From assembly GCA_009746045.1 (NCBI GenBank), contig RPFO01000080.1:9864113-9926112 (forward strand): 62,000 bases of DNA, written 5' to 3'. Under the pieces are notes generated by a model. That model ran no database searches. It saw only the letters and a list, made by a program, of their open reading frames with translations, and had not been told where the DNA came from. Below are positions 9,300 through 21,235 of this stretch, piece by piece; positions within the stretch are counted from its first letter, which is position 1; each line of letters starts with the position of its first letter. This DNA comes from Mesostigma viride (taxonomy: Eukaryota > Streptophyta > Mesostigmatophyceae > Mesostigmatales > Mesostigmataceae). Made by a program: the position numbers and the translations under genes.

Positions 9300-10650
9300 A
9301 TCTGCAGACAATTGCAGGAGGACATTGTGCGGTACGCTTGTAGGGTGTATGCTGTGTTCCGCTCGCTAATGGACATGTGCCCCTGTAACCTCTTCCAGGC
9401 TAGTATCTGCTATCCACCTGTTCAGGCTTGAAAAGTAAATTGCTGTACGGTTCACAATTGGCATGGCTTGACATGCACGCGTCCTTGACTGTGTTCTGCA
9501 TGGGTTTGGGTTTTAGCGGTTTACATCAGACTCTGCTGTGTATCTGCTTAATCAGCCGACGTGTCACATAGGGACAGCAACGGCGCTGGGATGCCGCCCG
9601 GTGTGAATGCGAGTGAGGTACGCGCTGTCATGCATGGCGGATGGGGCGTGGAAGCCACGACCCACGTTTTTGTGTTTGCACGGGGGGCTAGGGTGCAAGT
9701 TGTTGTGTTGCCCTGTCATTCATATGGCCATGGATACGCGGGAAGCTTTCCCCGTACCCATACTTAATGATGCATGGACTGGTTGTCACAGCCAAGGGTT
9801 TAGCTGTCGTGGGTTTGCTGAGTAATCATGGCAGGCTGCTAGGCTGGTGCTAGAACAGCCATAGCGCGGTTACTGCTATGTCTTGCCCGTGCTAACTGAT
9901 GCTGCAGCCACATGTGCGTGGAGCGCGAATCGTCCCGTGAGGAGAAGGAGGAGGCGGGGCCGGTGCACCCACGGTCAGGCCGGTCCGGAGAAGAAGGAGG
10001 CGGAGCACCCAGTGTGGGAGAAGGAGAAGGCGGGGAAGCACTGAAGCTCCACCCCATGTCAGGCCTCTAGTATAGGTGGCAGTTAACTAAACCCATGCAC
10101 CTGCAGGTTGTAGCTCAGAATGTATTAAAAATCATATGCCCCTTTGCAGGTATATGTGTAACAGTGACTCCCAACGGATATATGTTCCTAATTTGTTAAA
10201 TTCTTACTGAATAATTGTTGTCTTTATGAACCCATGAAGAGCAAAGCCCGGTGGGGAGTACATGTAACGCATTACCACGAGAAGGGGTCCCCACACCGCA
10301 TTTCTTTGCTCTCTGTTCCTACTATGCAGAACAAGAAGAGGTGGAAGACCAATGTCCCGGCTCACACGCCAGCCCCTGTGGGTAAGCCCCCTCCCCCAAA
10401 GCGGAAGGGGCGCTTTGGGGAGAAGTGTAGTTAGGATTTTGTAGACTAGATAGCTTAGAGTTAGCTTATTTCGATGTCGCGGCTTGACCCACCTCCACCC
10501 ATTCAGCAAGGAATATGTGCTACATGATCTCCCAACGGAGGCATGTTATAATTTTATTTGATTGTTTAATGTAGTGTCTTGGGGCATGATGCAGATGAGA
10601 TTTGTAACTTCCGTGTAATTATGTTTCTATAGAGATTAGCATAGTACTAT
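9300..10650. other. Non-coding; contains LINE 3' UTR-like remnant at 10100-10200
   Basis: No gene supported. 10100-10200 (CTGCAGGTTGTAG ... GCCCCTTTGCAGG ... GACTCCCAACGG) matches 21009-21100 and is related to the family 1 LINE 3' hairpin. A second partial copy (ATCTCCCAACGGAGGCATG) lies at 10530-10548. Confidence 0.4.
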
Positions 10651-10652
10651 AA

Positions 10653-10908
10653 ACATCCATCCATCCATCCATCCATCCATCCATCCATCCATCCATCCAT
10701 CCATCCATCCATCCATCCATCCATCCATCCATCCATCCATCCATCCATCCATCCATCCATCCATCCATCCATCCATCCATCCATCCATCCATCCATCCAT
10801 CCATCCATCCATCCATCCATCCATCCATCCATCCATCCATCCATCCATCCATCCATCCATCCATCCATCCATCCATCCATGGACATCCATCCATCCATCC
10901 ATCCATCC
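10653..10908. repeat. (CATC)n tetramer array
   Basis: About 64 units of CATC, with one interruption (ATGGACATC) at 10878-10886. It directly abuts the 5' edge of a LINE coding fragment. Confidence 0.95.
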
Positions 10909-11348
10909 ATTTTAGAGTAGGATATGCTGCTCATGTCCGCAATGAGGACCTGTACCAGGGCATGCCCTATATCACCAGCACAATTAAGCAACGCCGCCTG
11001 CAGCTAGTAGGGCACCTAGCTCGCACCAACCAGGTAGACACCTCACGTGGCCCCCCCGCAGGACTGCGACCAGCCCAGCCTGGCCGGCACCTCCTGACGT
11101 GGGCTGGGCCCAGTGATGTTAGACGCCGCAAGGCCCGCACCTTCAAAGAACAGCTCGTCGAGGACATGGGGGGCCTAGGCCTCTCCGTGATTTGGAAGAA
11201 GATGATGGACAAGGCCAAGTGGGCCCAGGTCATAGAGGACAACGAGCCCCCCCAGTGGGGAAGCGCCCACGTGTGCAATCCCACGGGAGGCACGCTAGAT
11301 AGCTCCCCTAGGGCAGCGTGCTGCTGCCTAGATAGATGTGGTAGTTAG
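10909..11348 (+). mobile_element. LINE reverse-transcriptase C-terminal fragment (family 1)
   Basis: The frame from 10909 encodes [15 protein letters not shown] and then [20 protein letters not shown], the arrangement N-E-D-L-Y ... R-R-L-x-x-x-G-H-x-x-R that closes many non-LTR retrotransposon RT proteins. The tail ([21 protein letters not shown]) resembles 19342-19400. The frame ends at TAG 11346-11348. The 5' part is lost at the tetramer array, as in a 5'-truncated insertion. Confidence 0.65.
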
Positions 11349-11489
11349 AATGTTGTTAGATAGATGTAGTATGTAGCCAATGTAGATAGATTAGACCGGT
11401 AGGAATATGTGCACCCATCCATCCATCCATCGGGGTTAATGCTCCGTGACTCCCCAACGGGAGCACGAGTCTAATTAATTAATTAATTA
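11349..11489 (+). mobile_element. LINE family 1 3' UTR with terminal hairpin and TTAA tail
   Basis: Downstream of the RT stop the sequence carries TGCTCC (11440-11445) and GGAGCA (11460-11465), arms of a hairpin with core GTGACTCCCCAACG. This is followed by CGAGTCTAATTAATTAATTAA and then a second (CATC)n array. A short CATC run sits at 11415-11430. Confidence 0.6.
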
Positions 11490-11684
11490 ATCCATCCATC
11501 CATCCATCCATCCATCCATCCATCCATCCATCCATCCATCCATCCATCCATCCATCCATCCATCCATCCATCCATCCATCCATCCATCCATCCATCCATC
11601 CATCCATCCATCCATCCATCCATCCATCCATCCATCCATCCATCCATCCATCCATCCATCCATCCATCCATCCATCCATCCATT
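11490..11684. repeat. (CATC)n tetramer array
   Basis: About 48 uninterrupted units directly continuing the TTAA tail of the LINE 3' end. Confidence 0.95.
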
Positions 11685-11691
11685 GATCGGG

Positions 11692-11733
11692 GTATCAAGG
11701 AGACAACCAGCGCAGGCCAGAAATCGGGAGAAT
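11692..11733 (-). repeat. Dispersed 53-bp repeat, partial inverted copy
   Basis: The reverse complement of 3175-3221 with one substitution. It sits between a (CATC)n array and unrelated sequence. Confidence 0.7.
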
Positions 11734-11979
11734 CAGAAATCGGGGTATAGTCCTAGTACAGCCATGCTACGTCCTGGCTATGATGAGATTACTTGCCCAC
11801 GCTCCTAGTGTTATGCCATGCTCACATGGGTCTTATTGCACCCACAGATTGCCGGATCGTTAGCGTGTCCGTTTAGCTAGCGTTCCCGAATGCAGTTGTG
11901 GCATGCCTTAGGCATGAAGGAGACTGGGGGTCTCTGCCCTTTCTCCTGTTGTGCACACACAGGGCTTAAAAGCACTTCG

Positions 11980-12060
11980 GTGCTCCGTGACTCCCCAACG
12001 GGAGCACGTGTTTAATTAATTAATTAATTAATTAATTAATTAATTAATTAATTAATTAAT
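11980..12060 (+). mobile_element. LINE 3' hairpin, family 1, with (TTAA)n tail
   Basis: GTGCTCC (11980-11986) pairs with GGAGCAC (12001-12007) over the same core as at 11440. It is followed by GTGTTTAATTAATT repeats to 12060. No RT coding is attached; this is a solitary 3' end. Confidence 0.6.
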
Positions 12061-12140
12061 CGGGGTTAACTAATGCTCCTTGACTCCCTAATGGGGGCAT
12101 GAGTTTAATAAATGAATTAAGTAGTTAGTTAATAAATCAG
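12061..12140 (+). mobile_element. LINE 3' hairpin, family 1, diverged copy
   Basis: TGCTCC (12074-12079) faces GGGGCA (12094-12099), so one A-to-G change becomes a T/U-G wobble and the stem is kept. The core is TTGACTCCCTAATG and the tail AGTTTAATAAATGAATTAAG. It lies immediately downstream of the previous copy. Confidence 0.5.
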
Positions 12141-13240
12141 GTTGATTCAGATGAGGTCCCTGCTGGTTCCTTGTGGACTGGCCAGCCAGGGAGATATCTT
12201 GTTACATGGTCAGGCCCTTGCCGACCATGTAAGAACGAACCTGTTAGGCGACGCAGTGGCCAACATTGGACATACCGCCATATGTTTGTCTCCGCGATAT
12301 GATTTTAGCTGACATGCAGAGCACAGACACTGTTGGCGTCATCCGCTCAACCCCTCTTATTCAGACATGGGACCTCGGATATGTAGGATTAGTAGCGTTG
12401 CCCAGGCGGACATTGTCAAAGACTACGACCCCCCAGTTGTGGGTCCTAGGAAATTTAACAAGCATGATTGTCTCCTTGTTGATAGGCATTAATTAATCCT
12501 TGATGATAGGCATTGCTTGCGTGCAAGAGTAGCTCGAGGCCCATATTTTAGACTACTAGCTGAGCTGTGGACATACATGTAGTTATTGACGTCTTGACGG
12601 ATATTGACGTCTTGGGGTGACTTCCACTATATCTTCTTTGGGGAATTCAGAGATCCCGGTCCCCCAACATGGACATGAGACTAATTAAAATCAATTAATC
12701 AATGTCATGAATAGAGCGCGTTCATGACGTTCAGTCATGAACAGAGCCCTAACCTTAAACACATAAGAAAACAATTATGGCGGGCCATGTGACCAATGTA
12801 AGAAGCTTAGCCCCCAAACATATTGTTGTCTCACGTAATGAATCACTTGCTGATCAACAAATCGATGGTTATCTCATAGGCACAATGTACCTCTGACCAT
12901 CATTGCTGGCCCATGCATGCATGCACCAATGGCAGCCTACATGACACATACATCGCTTATTTGCCATGTAAAAAATGCGACAAAGTGTCCATATAGGTAC
13001 TCATAGATTAGCACAAATTCCTTAGCACGATGTGGACAACTTTACTTAACGGTGAAAGCCTGTCTCGCCCTTATTGCCTTGAGGGTTCCCGGCGATAGGT
13101 CCTGTCTGTTGGTCGACATTTTTCTTTTGCAGCTGGCCATCGTCGGTAGGTATGAATGATCTCGATGCTAGCAATTACGATGATGATACCCGAGGTAGTC
13201 TATACCTCGGATCGAGAGCTTCTTCTTGTATGGCAATGCC
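12141..13240. other. No gene seen
   Basis: Unique-looking sequence without a supported coding frame. The frame at 12266-12496 has no recognisable feature. Short direct repeats occur (TTGACGTCTTG at 12586 and 12604; TTCATGA around 12706-12735). Confidence 0.3.
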
Positions 13241-14040
13241 GGCAGGGCGATGACGGTGACGGCCGTCACCGTCATCGCTCTCGACGGGCGTGATGGAAAG
13301 GACCTGTTTGATAGGCGGCAGCTATTTTTAATATAGGTCGTTTACTATTACTCCCAATAAAGAGTTATGAGGTTGGCCCTCGGCATGGCGATCACGGGGC
13401 GATGACGGGGCGATGACGGGGCGATGACGGGGCGTTGACGCGCGTGATGAATAGGATCTGTTTGATAGGCGGCGGCTATTGGTAATATAGTTTGTTGATT
13501 AAGAGAAGAGTTTAGATGTTGGCCCGTCGAGGGCGATGACGGTGACGGCGTCACCGTCATCGCCCTCGACGGGCGTCATGAATACGACCTTTTTTATATG
13601 CGGCGGCTATTGGTAGTATAGGTCGTTGACTATTACTCCGAATAAAGAGTTAAGAGGTTGGCCCTCGGCATGGCGATCACGGGGCGATGACGGGGCGATG
13701 ACGGGGCGTTGACGCGCGTGATGAATAGGATCTGTTTGATAGGCGGCGGCTATTGGTAATATAGATTGTTGATTAAGAGAAGAGTTTAGATGTTGGCCCG
13801 TCGAGGGCGATGACGGTGACGGTCGTCACCGTCATCGCCCTCGACGGGCGTGATGATAAGCCCATGTTTGATATGCGGCAGCTATTGGTAGTATAGGTCG
13901 TTGACTATCACTCCGAATAAAGAGTTAACAGGTTAAGGCCCTCGGCCGGGCGATGACGGGGCGATGACGGGGCGTTGACGCTCGTGATGAATAGGACCTG
14001 TTTGATAGGCGGCGGCTATTGCTAATATATAGGTCGGATA
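13241..14040. repeat. Palindrome-bearing satellite (~140-bp half units, ~275-bp full unit)
   Basis: Two half-unit types alternate. Both share CTGTTTGATAGGCGG(C/-)GGCTATT and a TATAG...TTGA block. One type carries a GGGGCGATGAC run repeated two to three times (near 13398, 13680, 13950). The other carries a long palindrome: 13247-13278 (perfect, 16-base arms, no spacer), 13522-13574 (25-base arms, 3-base spacer) and 13796-13849 (26-base arms, 2-base spacer). Confidence 0.85.
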
Positions 14041-14041
14041 T

Positions 14042-14380
14042 TTGTGTACCACCCCCCTCCTTCCCACGGCAGGTACGCAGCGACCCGCTGTTGTCCTGGC
14101 TGCAATTGTGTATCACTTGTACGGTATTTGTGTATCACTTGTAGCGTATTTGTGTATCACTTGTCCTCCTTCCCACGGCAGGTACGCAGCGACCCGCTGT
14201 TGTCCTGCCTGCAATTGTGTATCACTTGTACGGTATTTGTGTATCACTTGTAGCGTATTTGTGTATCACTTGTCCTCCTTCCCACGGCAGGTACGCAGCG
14301 ACCCGCTGTTATACTGGCGGTATTTGTGTATCACTTGTAGCGTATTTGTGTATCACTTGTACGGTATTTGTGTACCACCA
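14042..14380. repeat. ~118-bp tandem repeat with 29-bp sub-repeat
   Basis: About 2.8 copies of a unit containing CCTCCTTCCCACGGCAGG, CGACCCGCTGTT and two or three runs of GTATTTGTGTATCACTTGT. The frames over it encode only repeat peptides. Confidence 0.85.
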
Positions 14381-15664
<1,284 letters not shown>

Positions 15665-16379
15665 TCCCACCCCCCGCTCTCTTGTCCCTCCCGCACCTCT
15701 CCTCTCTCTTTCCCTTTCCCTTGGCTGTTGAGAAGGACTGGGGTGAAAAATCCAGACCGTTGGTGGCTGCCTTCAAGCAGGAAGTTTCAAGGATCAACAA
15801 GTTTTTGTGAGCTGTCTCATATGGTCACTGCTGCGACAAAGGTGAGTTATCTTGTTTTTCATGCAATTTTTTTGCTGTAGCTAGGTAAGCCGGCCGTTTT
15901 GTACTCCTCTTTCTTTTGCTCTCACGATTATTCTTGTTGTGGTTTATATGGTCCCGTTAAGTGGCATGCATTATCATTATCCACATTAGTGTGAGAAACC
16001 ATCAGCAGTGTTGTAGCTTGCATCTACAACAACAGTTTTTGCTGCCGCCACCACTGCTATTACCAACATAAAGTCATTCTTGCTTTCTAAGCACTCTTTT
16101 TCCTCTTGGGCTGTTGGTTGGGATACCAGCCACCCTTGCACGCATAAATTCCAGCACCGGGTGCATGTGAAAACACAACCAAGGCAAGAATGTCCCCCTA
16201 TCGCAATATCCCACCCACGCAACGCACCCAATGCAGCAAGAATGGGACCACCTTGTTGCCATGAGCTCTAGCACCGTGGCCACCTCTAGCTTTCTACTGT
16301 TCCCGTCCATCCTTATTTACACTGGCTGCTTTGCTTGCATTTCTGGCTCAGTGCCAGTTTGCACTTGCTAGCTTGCTAA

Positions 16380-16800
16380 GACAATAATGCAGCTTGCAAA
16401 CGGCAAGGGCAAGCACCCGGGTAAGAGCAAAGGCAACCGCACGAGCAAAGGAAAGGGAAACTGGAAGAGCAAGCACAAGGCCAAGGAAAGGATTAAGGCA
16501 CTTGTGCTTGCCAAAAGGGCAGGCTCAAGGGAAATGACAAGGGCAGGGGCAGGCACAAGGGAAGCGGATAAGGGCAAGGGCAGGCGCAAGGGAAAGAGAT
16601 TAGGACAAGTCAAGCACGAGGGAACGGACAAGGGCACGGGCAGGCACAAGGGAAAAGATGAAGACAAGGGCAGGCACTAGGGGAAGGATGAGGGCAACGG
16701 CAAACACTGGGGATCAAAGGATAGGGGCAAGGGCAGATGCTAGGGTAACAGTTAGGGCAAAGGCAGGCACAAGAGAAGAATAAGGGGCCGTGAAGTATAA
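16380..16800. repeat. Degenerate AAGGGCAGGCACAAGG-type repeat
   Basis: A purine-rich, loosely periodic tract of AAGGGCAAG/GGCAGGCAC words. The Lys/Gly-rich frame at 16387-16680 follows from the repeat and is not supported as a gene. Confidence 0.6.
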
Positions 16801-17027
16801 GTGGAAATGCGGGTGGCGACATGGGGTTCGATCGGGCCTGCTGATGCAAATGCAGATTTCAACTGCAGTGACAAACTCAAGCGTAGACATAGGCAACGAC
16901 AAATTCCTTGCATGCGTGCCTTGCTCTTCACCGGCTGGCTCATTTGCTAGTTGTCTAACAGTTTCTACCGATAAACATCACTTGCCATTGTAAGGTCTGC
17001 CTTGCTGCCGTGCTAGTGGGTAGCTGG

Positions 17028-17255
17028 GTGATCGTGCTTGTTCCTTGTCAAGGGAGGGATGCATGTGGAGTAGGTGGGTGGGTGTGCTTGTTCCTTGCCA
17101 AGGAAGGGATGCACAAAGGTTAGATAGGTGCACGTGCTTGTTTCTTGTCAAGGGAGGGACGCACAAAGGGTAGGTGGGGGCACATGGTTGTGCCTCGTCA
17201 AGGGCGGGATGCACGAAGGGTAGGTGGGGGCATGTGGTTGGTCCTTGTCTTTTCA
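17028..17255. repeat. ~52-bp tandem repeat, about 4.3 copies
   Basis: The unit holds GTGCTTGTTCCTTGTCAAGG, GAGGGATGCAC and AAGGGTAGGTGGGGG. Copies differ at several bases, so it is an old array. Confidence 0.8.
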
Positions 17256-17367
17256 CCGCCCAAGCGATGGCGATGTAGCATGCATTATACATTTATTCGT
17301 GCATTAAAAATCACTTTCCTTACAAGCGGCCTTAGCCGACTCCATCTGCCGTTGCCATTTCTCCGTA

Positions 17368-17757
17368 TTGCATTGTCCGGACACGGTTTTTGTGTCGCAG
17401 GTCTTCCCCCGTAAAGGCACAAGCTGCCTGCGCGCGGAATTCTGTGCAGACACCTCGGTTTCCAACACGACGGCATCCCGCACATATCGAGCTCTGGATG
17501 TACAACATCTTCCCCCGGCGCACTTGCTCCCGGATGGAGCTTCTGTGCGGTGCCGACATCCCCGGAGCTGTCCTAAGCACTGCATGGAAACAGTATTTCA
17601 AGCCACGAAGAGAAGCCACGACTTTGATATTGACTTGATATTGTCGTCAGAAGACTTGATATGCTCTTTCTGTGAAGGCGTTGGATTTTTGTGCATGACA
17701 TGTAATCCTGCATGTAATAATGAAATGGTTTATGAAATAGAAACTTGTCTTGCATGA
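17368..17757 (+). CDS. Weak Cys-rich ORF, possible terminal exon
   Basis: The frame ends with LICSFCEGVGFLCMTC and a short tail, and has further CRHPRSCPKHC cysteines. A pyrimidine-rich stretch with CAG (17391-17399) could be an acceptor. No homologous family recognised and no partner exon found; it may be chance. Confidence 0.15.
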   Translation: MHCPDTVFVSQVFPRKGTSCLRAEFCADTSVSNTTASRTYRALDVQHLPPAHLLPDGASVRCRHPRSCPKHCMETVFQATKRSHDFDIDLILSSEDLICSFCEGVGFLCMTCNPACNNEMVYEIETCLA

Positions 17758-17899
17758 GCCTTGCTGCAAATGCCATTCATTTTTATTTTTTTTTCCGGGT
17801 AAATGGGTGTTAGGGGTTAGGTTGACCGAAATGATAAGTGAAATTCCTTCAGTGAAATTCTAAGTGACATGCGTACTGCAATTCAGAACGACATAGCGA

Positions 17900-18239
17900 C
17901 ATGATAGTGTAGTACCGGTAGTGTACGCGAGAAGCATACGACGTCGTAACCTACGGGACCGAGTACCGGGATCGTAAACTACCAGGTGGTAAATTACCGT
18001 ACGTACATTACCACGTCGGAATCTTACCACGTCGTAATCTTACCACGTCGGAATCTTACCACGTCGTAACTTACCACCTCGTAACTTACGGCGTGGGATC
18101 GTAGGTAGGATCTCAGCGATAACTTACTGCGTGGGATCGTAGGTGAGATGTATATAGTAAGAATGAGCCGAGGCGTAATTTACCACCTGGTAATTTACGC
18201 CTCGGATCCTTTTTACCACCCTCGGACGAAAAGTATAGT
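17900..18239. repeat. TTACCACG-rich mosaic with 38-bp inverted repeat
   Basis: Tandem words (ATTACCACGTCG, CTTACCACGTCGTAA) fill 18000-18080. At 18168-18205 CCGAGGCGTAATTTACCA faces its near-perfect complement (17 of 18) across a CC centre. 18192-18239 is the reverse complement of 7513-7560. Confidence 0.7.
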
Positions 18240-18942
18240 GCCCATCCCATCCCATCCCATCCCATCCCATCCCATCCCATCCCATCCCATCCCATCCCAT
18301 CCCATCCCATCCCATCCCATCCCATCCCATCCCATCCCATCCCATCCCATCCCATCCCATCCCATCCCATCCCATCCCATCCCATCCCATCCCATCCCAT
18401 CCCATCCCATCCCATCCCATCCCATCCCATCCCATCCCATCCCATCCCATCCCATCCCATCCTGGCATCCCATCCCATCCCATCCCATCCCATCCCATCC
18501 CATCCCATCCCATCCCATCCCATCCCATCCCATCCCATCCCATCCCATCCCATCCCATCCCATCCCATCCCATCCCATCCCATCCCATCCCATCCCATCC
18601 CATCCCATCCCATCCCATCCCATCCCATCCCATCCCATCCCATCCCATCCCATCCCATCCCATCCCATCCCATCCCATCCCATCCCATCCCATCCCATCC
18701 CATCCCATCCCATCCCATCCCATCCCATCCCATCCCATCCCATCCCATCCCATCCCATCCCATCCCATCCCATCCCATCCCATCCCATCCCATCCCATCC
18801 CATCCCATCCCATCCCATCCCATCCCATCCCATCCCATCCCATCCCATCCCATCCCATCCCATCCCATCCCATCCCATCCCATCCCATCCCATCCCATCC
18901 CATCCCATCCCATCCCATCCCATCCCATCCCATCCCATCCCA
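18240..18942. repeat. (CATCC)n pentamer array
   Basis: About 140 copies of CATCC, interrupted once at 18462 (CTGGCATCC). It reads CATCC on the plus strand like the 7-kb array, although their shared flank is inverted. Confidence 0.95.
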
Positions 18943-18954
18943 CTCTCTACCGTA

Positions 18955-19020
18955 CTGACTTATGCTCCCGTAACGCTGTTAATTAATTAATTAATTAATT
19001 AGTTATTTAATTAATTATAG
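18955..19020 (+). mobile_element. Truncated LINE 3' terminus with TTAA tail
   Basis: TTATGCTCCCGTAACG followed by TTAATTAATT repeats resembles the end of family 1 copies, with part of the hairpin deleted. Confidence 0.35.
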
Positions 19021-19108
19021 CAAGTAGAACGGTGATTAGAAATGTAACTAATAAAAGCACATCTGGCCAAGGATCCATAAGGGATGACCAGCAGGGGTAC
19101 AGTGAAGG

Positions 19109-19600
19109 GTGTTTCGCAATATACTAGACGGTGATATAGGGATCATACCAGACAGACTACTGAGCTGGCACCAAGCCCACACAGCCCGGGCGTTTTATCC
19201 TCACATATGGCATGCCCCAGGCTGCGTGCGCCGACCAGGCCGCCCTCCGTGGGCTTTCCGAGATAGGCTAGGCATGGACATGATGTGCTACTCTTGACGG
19301 GGCGGGCTCACGCCCGGGGATCGACCCCCGGCCCTGCCTTGTCTGTAATATGGAGGCAGATGACGCGTAAAGATAGGTGGCAGACAGTAATGAAGGCCAC
19401 CACCCCCCAGGCGGTGGGGCCGGCCTCCGCGTGCGACCCAGTTTGGCATGAGAGCGCTTCGGGCCGTGGTGCCCGCAACCCTGTAGCTAGGAACTCGATA
19501 TGGCTACATCCATCCACGCCATCCCATGTTCATTTCGATCGATCCCTGAGGACTTCTGCCTGACACGTGATGCAGTTACGTGTAAATATAATTAATTATA
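19109..19600 (+). mobile_element. LINE RT C-terminal fragment and 3' end (family 2)
   Basis: One frame (19109-19297) holds VRRPGRPPWAFRDRLG, a typical late-RT motif. A second frame holds ALSVIWRQMTRKDRWQTVMK, matching the family 1 tail near 11188. A frameshift separates them. The 3' UTR ends at a hairpin, 19564-19582 (CACGTGAT / GTTACGTG, GCA loop), followed by AATTAATTATATATTATA. Compared with 5148-5166, both arm changes leave G-U pairs. Confidence 0.6.
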
Positions 19601-19620
19601 TATTATAGTGGTATTTCGGC

Positions 19621-20054
19621 ATGGCGTGGGCGCACCTCCATGACCACCGCCGCTGGTGGAGCAACCCCGCCCTACCCCGGATCGTCAAGCGTGACCTCTT
19701 CAAGGTCGTCATTCTGACGATCCTGACCTACGGCCCCGAGACCTGGACACTGACGCAGGAGCTGGAGCAACGACTCGACGGCAATGTCACCAAGATGCTG
19801 CGCAAGGCCCCTTTGGTTTGCACATATATTTGGAGGAGTTTGGGGCCATGGGGCCCCTGACCTCCGCCTTCTTCAAGGAGTGTTGCCGGCTCCGGGAGGA
19901 CCGGCTGGACCTGGAGGGCCAGCGGGCCCCATGGTCGGCGCGGACCTGGACGTCATATTGGCGTCAGCGCTTGTCGGTGGCGCTGACTCGGGCCATGGCT
20001 GACATCATGCTCCGCCGTACGCGGGCTGATTTTGCGGTGCAGCAGGGCTATTAG
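19621..20054 (+). mobile_element. LINE reverse-transcriptase fragment
   Basis: Frame 1 encodes MAWAHLHDHRRWWSNPALP and VVILTILTYGPETWTLTQ, the conserved Y-G-x-E-x-W-x-L-T block near the end of LINE RTs. After a frameshift near 19815 the protein continues with QRAPWSARTWTSYWRQRL and ends at TAG 20052-20054. A diverged minus-strand copy of the last part lies at 58,960-59,140. Confidence 0.7.
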
Positions 20055-20296
20055 GTTCCTCCCGTTAGGCGTTTCCATTGGTCTTATCGTAGTATAGAGC
20101 TTTGACATGGCTCTGTATATAGGTTTATAGCTGGGCGTTTGCTTTGGTTTGAGTGATTTCACTCTGCTGTAAGTAATTATATTTTTAACATATATTTGGT
20201 TAACACCCCCTTTGGTTTGCACATTAGTAATGCGGATTTCTAGTTTTAGTATTGGTAATTACACTTTAGTATTAGTAATGCGACATTCTTGCCCCC

Positions 20297-20641
20297 ATGC
20301 AACTCACTGGTGAGCTGGACATGTCGGCTGTCCGCCTCCCCTGCGCGCGGGGTAAGGCTGGCCCGGCACCCGTGCTTCTCACCTTTAAGTCCATGGGGGA
20401 CAAGCTGGCGTTCCTTAAATGCCGCAAGAAGCTTTCGGAGACTCGCTTCACGCTGGACGACGACTTGACCCTGGCCCAGCAACAGCGGCGACGCGAGCTA
20501 TGGCCGACCTACCTTCAGCTCCGGCAGCGCGCAGGGGGGAAGCCGGTGTACTGGAGGGGGGCGGTCATCCCGGCGTTGACCACAAGCCATGGCAGGCCCC
20601 CCCTGCCACCTCAGACTAGGGAACCTATACCAGTAGTGTAG
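20297..20641 (+). mobile_element. LINE ORF1-like nucleic-acid-binding protein, C-terminal part
   Basis: The frame encodes LLTFKSMGDKLAFLKCRKKL, then DDDLTLAQQQRRRELWPTY and GGKPVYWRGA. That order (RRM-like core, D-D-L-T-x-x-Q-Q-x-x-R, then a basic x-x-W-R tail) is characteristic of L1-type ORF1 proteins in algae. ORF1 lying downstream of RT sequence means two different insertions abut here. It ends at TAG 20639-20641. Confidence 0.6.
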
Positions 20642-20899
20642 ATTAGTCAGGCCTAGCCTAGCATGTGGCCCACGCGCATGTGCGCCCATAATGGCCCCCA
20701 TGGATGATGCTTTCCGTATTTAGCCACGCCCAGCCTACACTGGGACCTCCCATGGATGATGCATGAAGAATTCAGCCATGCTATGCCTACTATGCAGGGA
20801 GTTACTCTCTGCTGAGATGCCATGTGTACACCAGCTATAGCCTAGCTAGCCCCATATGACCTTCCACCCCATATGTCATGCAGGCCTTCTAGGCCCTCT

Positions 20900-21110
20900 C
20901 CTCAAGCCCCCCCTGGGTGCCTGTACTTGTTAAGGAGGCATGAACCATCATGGCGGTGCAGGTGCACCTTGTGCACCCAGAGCAGGTGATAGTTGTACAT
21001 CCTCCACCTGCAGGTTGTAGCCCTGATTGTATTACAAACCCATAGTAGATGCCCCTTTCTCAGGGCTATGTGTAACATATGCTCCCAACGGAGCTATGAT
21101 TTTAATTAAT
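20900..21110 (+). mobile_element. LINE 3' UTR with hairpin and TTAA tail
   Basis: Matches 10100-10200 (CACCTGCAGGTTGTAG, GCCCCTTT..AGGGCTATGTGTAAC). It ends with GCTCC-CAAC-GGAGC at 21081-21094, a perfect 5-base hairpin, then TATGATTTTAATTAATT. Confidence 0.5.
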
Positions 21111-21156
21111 TAATTAATTAATGCGGATTAATTGTACGCTGATTTGCCCTATGTTT

Positions 21157-21235
21157 CCCACATTATTGGGCACAGCTAGGCGCCTGGGCCTCGCCGGGCA
21201 CCTGGCCCGCACAGATCAGGTAGACACATCCGATA
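21157..21235 (+). mobile_element. Small LINE RT fragment
   Basis: Translates to ARRLGLAGHLARTDQVDTS, corresponding to [18 protein letters not shown] at 10990. It is followed at once by a family 2 3' end. Confidence 0.5.

Noticed and set aside
10619-11698. MDGW-repeat frames over the CATC arrays.
   Set aside because: Artefact of a 4-base repeat lacking stop codons.
18113-18990. Long frames of up to 280 residues over the second pentamer array.
   Set aside because: Same artefact as at 7 kb.
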